Shown here piece after piece: positions 33,787 through 42,577 of a DNA stretch of 64,000 nucleotides. The position numbers were made by a program, and so were the translations under genes. The notes under the pieces were generated by a model. The model was not told the DNA's origin and ran no database searches. It was given only the letters and a program-made list of their open reading frames with translations. Numbering within the stretch: the first letter of the stretch is position 1; every line of letters begins with the position of its first letter. Source of the DNA: Microcella humidisoli (GTDB lineage Bacteria > Actinomycetota > Actinomycetes > Actinomycetales > Microbacteriaceae); assembly GCF_024362325.1 (NCBI RefSeq), contig NZ_CP101497.1, positions 434,001-498,000 on the forward strand, written 5' to 3'.

Positions 33787-36700
33787 TCAGGCCGAGGGCG
33801 TCGCGACCGCCTCGGAGGCGTAGAGGTTCGTCAGCACCTGGCCGACCCAGGTGACGAGGTCGTCGTCGCTCGCGGCGATCTGAGAGGACACCGCCGGCAG
33901 CGGCACCGTCGCCACGCGCTGCTGGCCGAACCACTTCGAGCCCGGGTACATGCGCTGCAGGCGCAGCTGCCGCGAGTCGGGCAGGTCGAGCCCGACGAGT
34001 CGCAGATTCGTGCCCATGACGACGACGTCGCTCAATCCCAGTTTCTGAGCCTGGCGGCGCAAGCGCGAGACGGCGAGCAGCGTGAGCACCGACGGGGGCG
34101 GGTCGCCGTAGCGGTCGGCGAGCTCCTCGAGCACGGCATCCAGCGCAGTGTCGTCGCTCGCCGGCGCGGTCGCCGTCGAGAGCTTCTGATACGCCTCGAG
34201 GCGCAGGCGCTCGCTCGCGATGAAGTCCTCGGGAATGTGCGCGTCGACGGGCAGCTCGAGCCGCAGCTCGGTCTGCTCCTCCGCCGCGTCGCCGCGGAAC
34301 ACGCTCACGGCTTCGCCGATCATGCGCAGGTAGAGGTCGAAGCCGACGCCGGCGATGTGACCGGCCTGCTCGGCCCCGAGCAGGTTGCCCGCGCCGCGGA
34401 TCTCGAGGTCTTTCAGCGCGATCTGCATGCCGCCGCCGAGGTCGCTGTTCGCCGCGATCGTCTGCAGGCGATCGTGCGCGGTCTCGGTGAGCGGCTTCGA
34501 CTCGTCGTAGAGGAAGTAGGCGTAGGCGCGCTCGCGCCCGCGACCGACGCGGCCGCGCAGCTGGTGCAGCTGCGAGAGCCCGTACTTGTCGGCCCGGTCG
34601 ATGATGAGCGTGTTGGCGTTGGCGACGTCGAGGCCCGTCTCGATGATCGTCGTCGAGACGAGCACGTCGAACTTACGCTCCCAGAAATCGACCATGACCT
34701 GCTCGAGCAGCGACTCGCTCATCTGGCCGTGGGCGACGGCGATGCGCGCATCCGGAACCAGCTCGGCCAGGTGGCTCGCCACGCGCTGGATGCTCGAGAC
34801 CCGGTTGTGCACGTAGAAGACCTGGCCCTCGCGCAGCATCTCGCGGTGGATCGCCGCCGCGACCTGCTTGTCGCTGTAGGGGCCGACGAAGGTCAGGATC
34901 GGGTGGCGGTCCTCGGGCGGGGTCGCGAGCGTCGACATCTCGCGGATGCCCGTCACGGCCATCTCGAGCGTGCGCGGAATCGGCGTGGCCGACATCGCGA
35001 GCACGTCGACGTTGGTCTTGAGCTTCTTGAGGGCGTCTTTGTGCTCGACGCCGAAGCGCTGCTCCTCATCGATGATCACGAGGCCGAGATCCTTGAACTC
35101 GATGCCCTGGCTGAGGATGCGGTGGGTGCCGATGACGATATCGACCGTGCCGCTCGCCAGCCCCTCGATGGTCTCCTTCGCCTCCTTGTCGCTCTGGAAC
35201 CGGCTGAGCGCGCGCAAGTGCACGGGGAAGCCGGCGAAGCGCTCGGCGAAGGTCTCGAGGTGCTGCTTCACGAGCAGGGTGGTCGGCACGATCATCGCCA
35301 CCTGCTTGCCGCCCTGCACGGCCTTGAACGCGGCGCGCACCGCGACCTCGGTCTTGCCATAGCCGACGTCACCCGCGAGCAGGCGGTCCATCGGGATGGG
35401 CGACTCCATGTCGCGCTTGACCTCGTCGATCGTCGTCAACTGGTCGGGGGTCTCGACGAAGGGGAACGCCTCCTCCAGCTCGCGCTGCCACGGCGTGTCG
35501 GGCGGGAAGGCGAACCCGCGGCTCGACATGCGCGCCGAGTAGAGCTTCACGAGTTCGACCGCGATGTCGCGCACCGCACGGCGGGCCTTGCCCTTCGCGG
35601 CCGCCCAGTCGCTGCCGCCCATCTTGCTGAGCGTCGGGGCCTCGCCGCCGACGTAGCGGCTCAGCAGGTCGAGCTGGTCGGTCGGCACGTAGAGCTTGTC
35701 GCCCGGGTAGCCGCGCTTGCTCGGTGCGTACTCGATCAGCAGGAACTCGCGCTGGCTCTTCACCGCGTTGCGGCCGCCCGTGCTGACCTCGCGCTGCACG
35801 AGTTCGAGAAAGCGCCCGATGCCGTGCGTCGCGTGCACGACGTAGTCGCCGGCCTTGAGCTGCAGCGGGTCGACGACGTTCGTGCGACGGATCGCGAGCT
35901 TCTTCGGCTGGCGCGAGTCGTAGCCGACCGCGCGCCCGTAGAACTCGGTCTCGCTCAGCAGGCCCAGCTGCAGCTCGGGCAGCTCGAAGCCATGCTCGAC
36001 CTGCGCCTGCACGAGGTAGACGACGCCCATCTCGAGCTCGTCGGGCAGCTCGTCGACGATGCGCGCGGCCACCTCGTGCTCGCCGAGCACGTCCGCGGCC
36101 CGCTCGACCAGACCGTGGCCGGCCGCGACGACGACCATCGTCCAGCCCGCGCGCACGCGATCGACGACGTGATCGACCGCGCCGTCGCTGCGGCCCGAGA
36201 AGCCGGGAGGCTCGACCGCGTCGATGCGCACGACCTCCGGGTCGTCCGCATCGAAGGCGCTGATCGTGAACCAGTCGCGCTCCCCCGCGGCCTCGTGCAG
36301 GCCGGTGACGGTGACGAAGTCGCCGGCATCCAGGTCGATCGGCGACTCGGCGCCCGCCGTCGCCGCGTGCCACGCCGCCGTGAGGAATTCGCGGTTCGTC
36401 TCGAGCAGGCTCACGGCCCGACTCGCGACGCGCTCGGGGCTCAGAACGGCGATCGCCGCCGAGGCGGGCAGGTAGTGGGTGAGCGGCACGAGCCGGTCGA
36501 CGAGCGCGGGCGCGAGGCTCTCCATGCCCTCGACGGGGATTCCTTCCCCGATCTTGGCGAGCAGCTGCCCCAGGCTCGGGAACTCGTGCTCCATCTCGCG
36601 CGCCCGCTGCCGCACGCTGTCGGTCAGCAGCAGCTCGCGGGTCGGCGGCAGCTCGACGACATCGATCTCGGTCGGTAAGGAGCGCTGGTCGGCGACCGAG

Positions 36701-37335
36701 AACTCGCGCAGCTGCTCGACCTCGTCGCCGAAGAACTCGACCCGCACCGGATGCTCGGCCACCGCCGCAAACACGTCGAGAATGCCGCCGCGCACCGCGA
36801 ACTCGCCGCGCCGCGTCACCATGTCGACCCTGCTGTACGCGAGGTCGATGAGCCGGGAGGTGACCTGCGCCAGGTCGTAACCCCGACCCGCGCGGCGCAG
36901 CACGACGGGCTCGACCTCGGTGAGGCCCGGCACGAGCGGTTGCAGGGCCGCGCGCACCGAGGCCACGACGATGAGGTCACCCTCGGGAGCCGCCTCCCAG
37001 TCGCGGAGGGCCCGCAGCGTGCGGATGCGGCGGCCGACGGTCTCGGCACTCGGGCTGAGCCGCTCGTGCGGCAGAGTCTCCCACGCGGGAAGGTCGAGCA
37101 CCGTGGCGTGCGGCGCGACGGCGGCGAGCGCCTCGCGCACCGCGTCGGCCTCACGACCCGTCGAGGCGATGGCGAGGAGGCACTGCGGGCCTTCGCGGGC
37201 ATCCAGGATGCTCGCCAACAGCGGCACGCGCAGCCCCTCGACGACCGAGAAATCGGCGGAGTCGCGGGCGCTCTCGAGGGCGCGCTGCAGCGTGCGGGCG
37301 CGCGACAGGGCCGGGATCAACCGCTCGAGACTCAC
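33787..37335 (-). CDS. mfd: Transcription-repair coupling factor Mfd
   Basis: A 1182-residue SF2 translocase that removes RNA polymerase stalled at DNA damage and recruits UvrA. The UvrB-homology region is N-terminal (ALPAWETLPHERLSPS-like block near residues 95-110 reads LPAWETLPHERLSPSAETV). The RNA polymerase-interaction domain includes GDYVVHATHGIGRFLEL. The helicase motifs are Walker A GDVGYGKTEVAVRAAF, DEEQRFG and SATPIPRTLEMA. The C-terminal TRCF domain ends near GDPPPSVLTLLAVSRLR. Length is usual. TAGACT ends 8 nt before the GTG start. Confidence 0.97.
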   Translation of the reverse strand: MSLERLIPALSRARTLQRALESARDSADFSVVEGLRVPLLASILDAREGPQCLLAIASTGREADAVREALAAVAPHATVLDLPAWETLPHERLSPSAETVGRRIRTLRALRDWEAAPEGDLIVVASVRAALQPLVPGLTEVEPVVLRRAGRGYDLAQVTSRLIDLAYSRVDMVTRRGEFAVRGGILDVFAAVAEHPVRVEFFGDEVEQLREFSVADQRSLPTEIDVVELPPTRELLLTDSVRQRAREMEHEFPSLGQLLAKIGEGIPVEGMESLAPALVDRLVPLTHYLPASAAIAVLSPERVASRAVSLLETNREFLTAAWHAATAGAESPIDLDAGDFVTVTGLHEAAGERDWFTISAFDADDPEVVRIDAVEPPGFSGRSDGAVDHVVDRVRAGWTMVVVAAGHGLVERAADVLGEHEVAARIVDELPDELEMGVVYLVQAQVEHGFELPELQLGLLSETEFYGRAVGYDSRQPKKLAIRRTNVVDPLQLKAGDYVVHATHGIGRFLELVQREVSTGGRNAVKSQREFLLIEYAPSKRGYPGDKLYVPTDQLDLLSRYVGGEAPTLSKMGGSDWAAAKGKARRAVRDIAVELVKLYSARMSSRGFAFPPDTPWQRELEEAFPFVETPDQLTTIDEVKRDMESPIPMDRLLAGDVGYGKTEVAVRAAFKAVQGGKQVAMIVPTTLLVKQHLETFAERFAGFPVHLRALSRFQSDKEAKETIEGLASGTVDIVIGTHRILSQGIEFKDLGLVIIDEEQRFGVEHKDALKKLKTNVDVLAMSATPIPRTLEMAVTGIREMSTLATPPEDRHPILTFVGPYSDKQVAAAIHREMLREGQVFYVHNRVSSIQRVASHLAELVPDARIAVAHGQMSESLLEQVMVDFWERKFDVLVSTTIIETGLDVANANTLIIDRADKYGLSQLHQLRGRVGRGRERAYAYFLYDESKPLTETAHDRLQTIAANSDLGGGMQIALKDLEIRGAGNLLGAEQAGHIAGVGFDLYLRMIGEAVSVFRGDAAEEQTELRLELPVDAHIPEDFIASERLRLEAYQKLSTATAPASDDTALDAVLEELADRYGDPPPSVLTLLAVSRLRRQAQKLGLSDVVVMGTNLRLVGLDLPDSRQLRLQRMYPGSKWFGQQRVATVPLPAVSSQIAASDDDLVTWVGQVLTNLYASEAVATPSA

Positions 37336-37368
37336 GTCGCACGAGTCTACGCGGCCCTCGCTGGGCGC

Positions 37369-37998
37369 TCAGGCACGGGGGGCGTGCACCTTCTGCTGCG
37401 CGGCGAGCAGGCCCTGCTCGACGATGAGCTCGACCGCATCGGCCGCGTCGTCGAGCACGAAGGGCAGACGGGTCTTCTCGGCGGCTCCGAAGTCACGCAG
37501 CACGTAGTCGGCGGCGTCCTGCCGCCCGGGCGGGCGGCCGATGCCGACGCGCACCCGCACGAAGTCGGGGGTGCCGAGCGCCTTGATGACGTCGCGCACG
37601 CCGTTCTGGCCGCCGTGCCCGCCGTCGGCCTTGAGCTTGATGGTCTCGAAGGGCAGGTCGAGGTCGTCGTGGATGACGATGACACGCTCGGGCGGAATGC
37701 CGAAGTAGGCGGCCGCGCTCGAGACGGGCCCGCCCGAGGTGTTCATGTAGCTGAGCGGCCGCGCGAGCACGAGCTTGGGTCCGCCCGGCCGCAGGCGCCC
37801 CTCGCCGAGCATCGTCGTCGTGCGGTGGCGGCCGAAGCGCGCGCCGATGCGCCGGGCGAGCTCGTCGAGCACCATCGCGCCGACGTTGTGGCGGTTGCCC
37901 GCGTACTCGGGCCCGGGGTTGCCGAGGCCCGCGACGAGCCAGGTGTCGGCGGCCGCCGACGACGAAGGGGCCGCATCGCGGCGGAACAATCCGACCAC
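37369..37998 (-). CDS. pth: Peptidyl-tRNA hydrolase
   Basis: A 209-residue hydrolase that recycles tRNA from peptidyl-tRNA. GLGNPGPEYAGNRHNVGAMVLDELA holds the catalytic His and substrate-binding Asn; HDDLDLPFETIKLKADGGHGGQNGVRDV follows with the catalytic-site Asp. It lies just downstream of rplY, the conserved pair, 52 bp apart. The start is GTG with AAGGGG upstream. Confidence 0.95.
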   Translation of the reverse strand: MVGLFRRDAAPSSSAAADTWLVAGLGNPGPEYAGNRHNVGAMVLDELARRIGARFGRHRTTTMLGEGRLRPGGPKLVLARPLSYMNTSGGPVSSAAAYFGIPPERVIVIHDDLDLPFETIKLKADGGHGGQNGVRDVIKALGTPDFVRVRVGIGRPPGRQDAADYVLRDFGAAEKTRLPFVLDDAADAVELIVEQGLLAAQQKVHAPRA

Positions 37999-38050
37999 GG
38001 GCGACCCCTTCGCTCAGTGCGTGACAGCGGGCGACGCGCGCCCGCGGCGA

Positions 38051-38680
38051 CTACTCGGCCTCGGCGGCCTCGGCAGCAGCGGTCGATGCCTCCGACGCGG
38101 CTGCGGCGAGCGCCTCCACGGCCTCGTCGTCGGCCGACGAGCCGGCCGGTGTCGTGATCGCGAGCACGAGGGCACCCGCGTCGGTGACGAGCGTCGTGCC
38201 CTTCGGAAGCTCGACATCGCCGGCGTGGATCTGCGTGCCGTCGGTCAGACCCTCGACCGAGACGGTGAGCGACGAGGGGATGTGCGTGGCCTCGGCCTCG
38301 ACCGAGAGCGTGTTGTGGTCGACGACGACGATGGTGCCGGGGAACGAGTCGCCCTCGACGTGCACCGCGACATCGACGGTGACCTTCTCGCCCTTGCGCA
38401 CGACGATGAGGTCGACGTGCTCGATGATCTGGCGCACCGGGTCCTTCTGCACGTCCTTGACGAGCACGAGCTCCTTGCTGCCCTCGATGTCGAGCGTCAC
38501 GACGACGTTCGACTTGCGCAGCAGCAGCGCGGTCTCGTGGGCGGGAAGGGTCACGTGCTGCGGCTCGCCGCCGTGACCGTAGATGACGGCCGGGATGTGG
38601 CCGGCGGCGCGCAGCTTGCGGGCCGCGCCCTTGCCGAAGGACGTGCGCTTGCCGGCGCTGAGCTTGTTCTCGTCAGCCAT
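38051..38680 (-). CDS. rplY: 50S ribosomal protein L25 / general stress protein CTC
   Basis: A 209-residue two-domain L25 (CTC form). The N-terminal domain binds 5S rRNA (GAARKLRAAGHIPAVIYGHG); the C-terminal beta domain (about residues 95-180) is followed by a Glu/Ala-rich tail. ATG follows AAGGAG. Pairs with pth. Confidence 0.95.
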   Translation of the reverse strand: MADENKLSAGKRTSFGKGAARKLRAAGHIPAVIYGHGGEPQHVTLPAHETALLLRKSNVVVTLDIEGSKELVLVKDVQKDPVRQIIEHVDLIVVRKGEKVTVDVAVHVEGDSFPGTIVVVDHNTLSVEAEATHIPSSLTVSVEGLTDGTQIHAGDVELPKGTTLVTDAGALVLAITTPAGSSADDEAVEALAAAASEASTAAAEAAEAE

Positions 38681-38785
38681 GCTGATGTCTCCTTGATCGG
38701 TGGGCCTCGTGGCCCGGTCTGGGTGTCAACTCGAACGCGCGAGCGCGTGAGGAAAGCCGGATGCCTTGCCCACCGCGTCGATCAC

Positions 38786-38803
38786 GGAGCGAAAAATCGC
38801 TCC
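38786..38803 (-). terminator. Terminator of gntK
   Basis: 7-bp perfect stem GGAGCGA/TCGCTCC with an A4 (T4 in the transcript) loop, 20 nt after the gntK stop. Confidence 0.6.
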
Positions 38804-38822
38804 CTCGCCGAAGTACAGTCGC

Positions 38823-39332
38823 TCAGTCTACCCGAGGCACGAGCAGGGCCGCGACGGCGGCCGCCAGCTCGTCGACGGAGCGCTCGGCGTCGAGCACGAG
38901 CACGCCCTCGTGCGCGGCCGGGGGCTCGAGCGTCGCGAGCTGCGAGTCGAGCAGCGCCGCGGGCATGAAGTGGCCCTCGCGGGCGGCGAGCCGGCGTTCG
39001 AGCGCCGCCCGATCGAGGTCGAGCAGGACGAAGCGGGCGAGCGGAGCATCCACCCGCAACCGGTCGCGGTAGGCCGCGCGCAGGGCGCTGCACGCCAGGA
39101 TGCAGGGGGCCTCGGCGACGAGGGCAGCCGCGACCGCGTCGAGCCAGGGGGCGCGGTCGGAGTCGTCGAGAGGCGTGCCAGCCGCCATCTTCGCGACATT
39201 CGCCTCGGGATGCAGCGCATCGGCATCGAGGAACGTCACGCCCGCGCGCGCCGCCGCGGCAAGACCGACCGTGGTCTTGCCCGCGCCCGAGACCCCCATC
39301 AGCACGACGACGGTGGGCGGGTGTGGGGTCAC
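38823..39332 (-). CDS. gntK: Gluconokinase
   Basis: A 169-residue P-loop kinase phosphorylating gluconate to 6-phosphogluconate. Walker A GVSGAGKTTVG is near residue 13, followed by FLDADALHPEANVAKMAAGTPLDDSDRAPWLDAV, the substrate block of GntK, and LACSALRAAYRDRLR. The GTG start has TACGGT ending 6 nt upstream. Its product is the substrate of the gnd enzyme about 1 kb away, so the two form a gluconate shunt into the pentose phosphate pathway. Confidence 0.93.
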   Translation of the reverse strand: MTPHPPTVVVLMGVSGAGKTTVGLAAAARAGVTFLDADALHPEANVAKMAAGTPLDDSDRAPWLDAVAAALVAEAPCILACSALRAAYRDRLRVDAPLARFVLLDLDRAALERRLAAREGHFMPAALLDSQLATLEPPAAHEGVLVLDAERSVDELAAAVAALLVPRVD

Positions 39333-39338
39333 CCGCCC

Positions 39339-39344
39339 ACCGTA
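39339..39344 (-). promoter_or_regulatory. -10 hexamer of gntK
   Basis: TACGGT ends 6 nt before the GTG start at 39332. Confidence 0.5.
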
Positions 39345-39400
39345 TCGGGGGGCGGCCAGCACCGTTCGGGTCGGTGCTGGCCGGGTCGGTGGAGGCGCGG

Positions 39401-39787
39401 TCAGCGCAGGTCGAGCAGCACGCGGCTGGGAGCCGCGGGGTCGACGCGAACGCCGATCGTCGCGCCGGGCTGCACCTGCGGCAGCAGCGCCATCGGCACG
39501 ACGGTCGTCGTCGTGACGGGCACGGGCACGCCCGCGGGCAGCAGCACGAGCAGGCCGAGGGCCACCTGCACGCCGTCGTTGACCATGACGCCCGTGCTCG
39601 CGAGCTGCGTCACCGTGGCGGTGGCCGACACGAACTCCGGCCCGGCGGCCTGGGTGGCCAGCTGGTTCTGGGCGATAAGGCCGTCCATCGTGGCCTGCGC
39701 CTGCGCGAGCTGCGCGCCGACGTTCATCGTCGCCAGGTTGTCGAAGCCCATCGTCGTGAGCTTGGCGAGGTTGGTGAGCACGCCCAT
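39401..39787 (-). CDS. Uncharacterised small protein, beta-rich with helical N-terminus
   Basis: A 128-residue protein without signal peptide. The first 45 residues are helical (FDNLATMNVGAQLAQAQATMDGLI), and the rest looks like a small beta-barrel (ATATVTQLASTGVMVNDG, PVPVTTTTVVPMALLPQ, PGATIGVRVDPAAPSRVLLDL). The motif of a linker helix followed by an Ala/Thr/Val barrel recalls short adaptor domains, but no family is recognised. It begins 2 bp after the stop of the next-described small protein, so the two form an operon between gntK and gnd. Confidence 0.75.
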   Translation of the reverse strand: MGVLTNLAKLTTMGFDNLATMNVGAQLAQAQATMDGLIAQNQLATQAAGPEFVSATATVTQLASTGVMVNDGVQVALGLLVLLPAGVPVPVTTTTVVPMALLPQVQPGATIGVRVDPAAPSRVLLDLR

Positions 39788-39789
39788 GG

Positions 39790-40212
39790 TTACAGGGCCG
39801 TGTAGAGCTCGTTGAAGCGCGAGCCGACAGCGCGGTCGGCCTGGATGCGCGCACCCCAGCCCTCCTGCGCGACAGCCCAGTCGGCCGCCGAGACGCCGAG
39901 GCCGGCGGCCACGTCGACGAGCTTCGTGGTGTCGTAGCCGAAGGCCGCGATGCCCTTGCTGACCTTCGCGTAGGTCTCGAGCGAGACACCGGCGATGGGC
40001 TCGAGGGCCTCGGCGCTCGGGGCGCCGTAGGCCTGCTGGTTGGCGAGGTTCACGGCGGCCTGCGAGCCGACGGTGCCGGGCATGCCGACGGCGCCGTAGG
40101 CCGCGGGGTTCATGGCGGCCTGGGTCTGCGCCTGCGCGGCGAGGGTGTTGGCGCTCTCGATGAGGGCGGGGGCGGCGTTGATCGTGTCGATCATCGACTT
40201 GAACATGTTCAT
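39790..40212 (-). CDS. Uncharacterised small protein with coiled-coil N-terminus
   Basis: A 140-residue protein. The N-terminal MNMFKSMIDTINAAPALIES is amphipathic, followed by an Ala/Gln-rich helix (NTLAAQAQTQAAMNPAAYG). The C-terminal domain, from about residue 75 (GVSLETYAKVSKGIAAFG), continues into a segment containing LGVSAADWAVAQEGWGARIQAD and a predicted helical end SRFNELYTAL. ATG at 40212 is preferred (AGAAAGG upstream) over the open frame to 40299. First gene of a two-gene operon; function unknown. Confidence 0.75.
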   Translation of the reverse strand: MNMFKSMIDTINAAPALIESANTLAAQAQTQAAMNPAAYGAVGMPGTVGSQAAVNLANQQAYGAPSAEALEPIAGVSLETYAKVSKGIAAFGYDTTKLVDVAAGLGVSAADWAVAQEGWGARIQADRAVGSRFNELYTAL

Positions 40213-40357
40213 GGTGGGGCCTTTCTGGAGGGATGAACGGGGGTGGAACCTGATGTGTTCATCCTTCGCGCGCGGTCGCGGCCGCGACTGAGCATCCATT
40301 GCTCAATTCGAGGGATGCGGGTACCTAGCCGCGCGTATCCGCCCGCCCCTTCGGCTC

Positions 40358-40363
40358 TAGGCT
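40358..40363 (+). promoter_or_regulatory. -10 hexamer of gnd
   Basis: TAGGCT ends 7 nt before the gnd ATG. Confidence 0.5.
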
Positions 40364-40370
40364 TGACGTC

Positions 40371-41837
40371 ATGACCACCACGCCTTCCCCCACCCCGGGT
40401 GCCGCCAACATCGGGGTCGTCGGCCTCGCCGTCATGGGTTCGAATCTCGCCCGCAACCTCGCCAGCCGCGAGGGCAACACCGTCGCGGTCTTCAACCGCT
40501 CCTACGAGAAGACCGAGACGCTCGTGACCGAGCACCCCGAGGCAGGCTTCATCGCCACCACGGACTACGCCGAGTTCGCAGCCTCGCTGCAGAAGCCCCG
40601 CACGGCGATCATCATGGTGCAGGCCGGCCGCGGCACCGACGCCGTCATCGACGCGCTCACCGAGGTCTTCGAGCCGGGCGACATCATCGTCGACGGCGGC
40701 AACGCGCTCTTCACCGACACCATCCGCCGCGAGGCCGCCGTGCGCGCCACGGGCATCAACTTCGTCGGCGCCGGCATCTCGGGCGGCGAGGAGGGCGCGC
40801 TCAACGGCCCCTCGATCATGCCCGGCGGCTCGGCCGAGGCCTGGGCCACCCTCAAGCCGATCCTCGAGTCGATCGCGGCCGTCGCCGAGGGCGAGCCCTG
40901 CGTCACGCACGTCGGCACCGATGGCGCTGGCCACTTCGTCAAGATGATCCACAACGGCATCGAGTACGTCGACATGCAGCTCATCGCCGAGGCCTACGAC
41001 CTGCTGCGCCGCGTCGGCGGCCTCGAGCCCGCCGAGATCGCCGAGGTCTTCGCCGAGTGGAACACCGGCGAGCTCGAGAGCTACCTCATCGAGATCACCG
41101 CCGAGGTGCTGCGCCAGGTGGATGCGACGACCGGCAGGCCGCTCGTCGACGTCATCCTCGACCAGGCCGGCGCCAAGGGCACCGGCGCGTGGACGGTGCA
41201 GACCGCGCTCGACCTCGGGGTTCCCGTGTCGGGCATCGCCGAAGCCGTGTTCGCCCGCTCGCTGTCGTCGAAGCCCGCGCAGCGCGCCGCCGCCGCCTCG
41301 CTGCCCGGCAGCACGCAGGAGTGGCAGGTCGCCGACCGCGCTGCGTTCGTGGAGGACGTGCGCCGCGCGCTCTACGCCTCGAAGATCATCGCCTACAGCC
41401 AGGGCTTCGACGCGATCGTCGCCGGGGCAGAGCAGTACAACTGGGATATCAAGAAGGGCGACATCGCCAAGATCTGGCGAGCCGGCTGCATCATCCGCGC
41501 GCGCTTCCTCAACCGCATCACCGAGGCGTACGCGGCCGACCCCGCGCTCGTCGCGCTCGTGACGGCGCCGTACTTCGCCGAGGCCGTCGCCGGCGCCCTG
41601 CCCTCGTGGCGCCGCATCGTCGCGGGCGCGGCGCTCGCGGGCATTCCGACCCCCGCCTTCGCGTCGTCGCTCTCCTACTACGACGGCCTGCGCGCCGACC
41701 GCCTGCCGGCGGCGCTCGTGCAGGGGCAGCGCGACTTCTTCGGCGCGCACACCTACAAGCGCGTCGACAAGGAGGGCACGTTCCACACCCTCTGGAGCGG
41801 CGACCGCACGGAGATCAGCGCTACCGACGCGCACTAA
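40371..41837 (+). CDS. gnd: 6-phosphogluconate dehydrogenase, decarboxylating
   Basis: A 488-residue NADP-type enzyme producing ribulose 5-phosphate. The nucleotide motif GLAVMGSNLARNLA follows an unusually long 12-residue N-terminal lead. Substrate and catalytic segments are FVGAGISGGEEGALNGPSIMPGG and GHFVKMIHNGIEYVDMQLIAEAYDL with catalytic Lys, and the C-terminal helical domain includes WKAGCIIRARFLNRI-like sequence (IWRAGCIIRARFLNRITEAY). The family's usual KGTGAWT is present (GAKGTGAWTVQTALDLGVP). Divergent from the small-protein pair. Confidence 0.96.
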   Translation: MTTTPSPTPGAANIGVVGLAVMGSNLARNLASREGNTVAVFNRSYEKTETLVTEHPEAGFIATTDYAEFAASLQKPRTAIIMVQAGRGTDAVIDALTEVFEPGDIIVDGGNALFTDTIRREAAVRATGINFVGAGISGGEEGALNGPSIMPGGSAEAWATLKPILESIAAVAEGEPCVTHVGTDGAGHFVKMIHNGIEYVDMQLIAEAYDLLRRVGGLEPAEIAEVFAEWNTGELESYLIEITAEVLRQVDATTGRPLVDVILDQAGAKGTGAWTVQTALDLGVPVSGIAEAVFARSLSSKPAQRAAAASLPGSTQEWQVADRAAFVEDVRRALYASKIIAYSQGFDAIVAGAEQYNWDIKKGDIAKIWRAGCIIRARFLNRITEAYAADPALVALVTAPYFAEAVAGALPSWRRIVAGAALAGIPTPAFASSLSYYDGLRADRLPAALVQGQRDFFGAHTYKRVDKEGTFHTLWSGDRTEISATDAH

Positions 41838-41845
41838 TGTTTTCT

Positions 41846-41872
41846 GTCGCGCCGCCGCTGCTGCGGCGCGAC
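41846..41872 (+). terminator. Terminator of gnd
   Basis: 10-bp perfect stem GTCGCGCCGC/GCGGCGCGAC with a 7-nt loop, 8 nt after the stop. Confidence 0.7.
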
Positions 41873-41939
41873 GCCGCTTCCGCGCGACGAGCGCGGTCGC
41901 CGCGCTTCGCGGGCGCGGCTCACGCTGAGCGCTGAGTGG

Positions 41940-41945
41940 CAGACT
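41940..41945 (+). promoter_or_regulatory. -10 hexamer of small membrane protein gene
   Basis: CAGACT ends 7 nt before the ATG at 41953. Confidence 0.35.
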
Positions 41946-41952
41946 TGCCGTC

Positions 41953-42312
41953 ATGGACGACGACGACCCGATCGAGCTACGCGGGGCGGTGGACGACGAC
42001 GCCGGGGTTCCGGCGTGGGAGCGCCGCCGCCGCGTCATGCGCTGGGTCGCGCTCATCGCGCTGCTCGGGATGCTGCTGCCGACCGCCGTCGGAACCTACT
42101 CCGTCGCCCGCACCACGGCCGAGCAGTCGTGCCGGCTCGCGGTCGACTTCTACGCCAACGAGCGCACGCCCTCGCGCGTGGCGTTCGAGCTGCTGTCGGC
42201 CGACGCCGTGGGCTGGACGTGCTACGCCGTCACCCCGAGCGGCGACGTGCTCGTGGCGCTGCTCGGCCTGATTCCGGGGGCTCCGCGCCTCGTGCCGCGC
42301 ACGCTGAGCTGA
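41953..42312 (+). CDS. Small membrane protein, unknown
   Basis: A 119-residue protein with an acidic N-terminus (MDDDDPIELRGAVDDDAG), a basic RRRR stretch and one membrane helix (VALIALLGMLLPTAVGTYSVA, about residues 32-52). The external domain has two Cys (EQSCRLAV, GWTCYAV) and a hydrophobic C-terminal segment. No family recognised. Confidence 0.6.
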   Translation: MDDDDPIELRGAVDDDAGVPAWERRRRVMRWVALIALLGMLLPTAVGTYSVARTTAEQSCRLAVDFYANERTPSRVAFELLSADAVGWTCYAVTPSGDVLVALLGLIPGAPRLVPRTLS

Positions 42313-42577
42313 CGCGGAGCATCGCGCGAGCATCCCGAACCGGGCGCACGGTTGGCACGCCGCGGGTTCTCCTGCCACACTGGAGGCGTTCCGCGCCTGC
42401 GAACGGCGCCCCGAGGCTCTCTCGAGGCGGCGTGACCCGTCGAGGAGCGGTGGTTGCCTTCATCGCTTCCGGTCACCTCAGTCGCATTGATTCGCGCGGA
42501 ACCGATGCCGCTGCGCGGCCGTTCGGAGTACCCGAGCGGGCGCATCCGCATCGTCGACGAATAGTGAGGACCCCATC

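Noticed and set aside
34237..36678. 813-codon plus-strand frame opposite mfd
   Set aside because: Composition is that of an antisense shadow; mfd is unmistakable on the minus strand.
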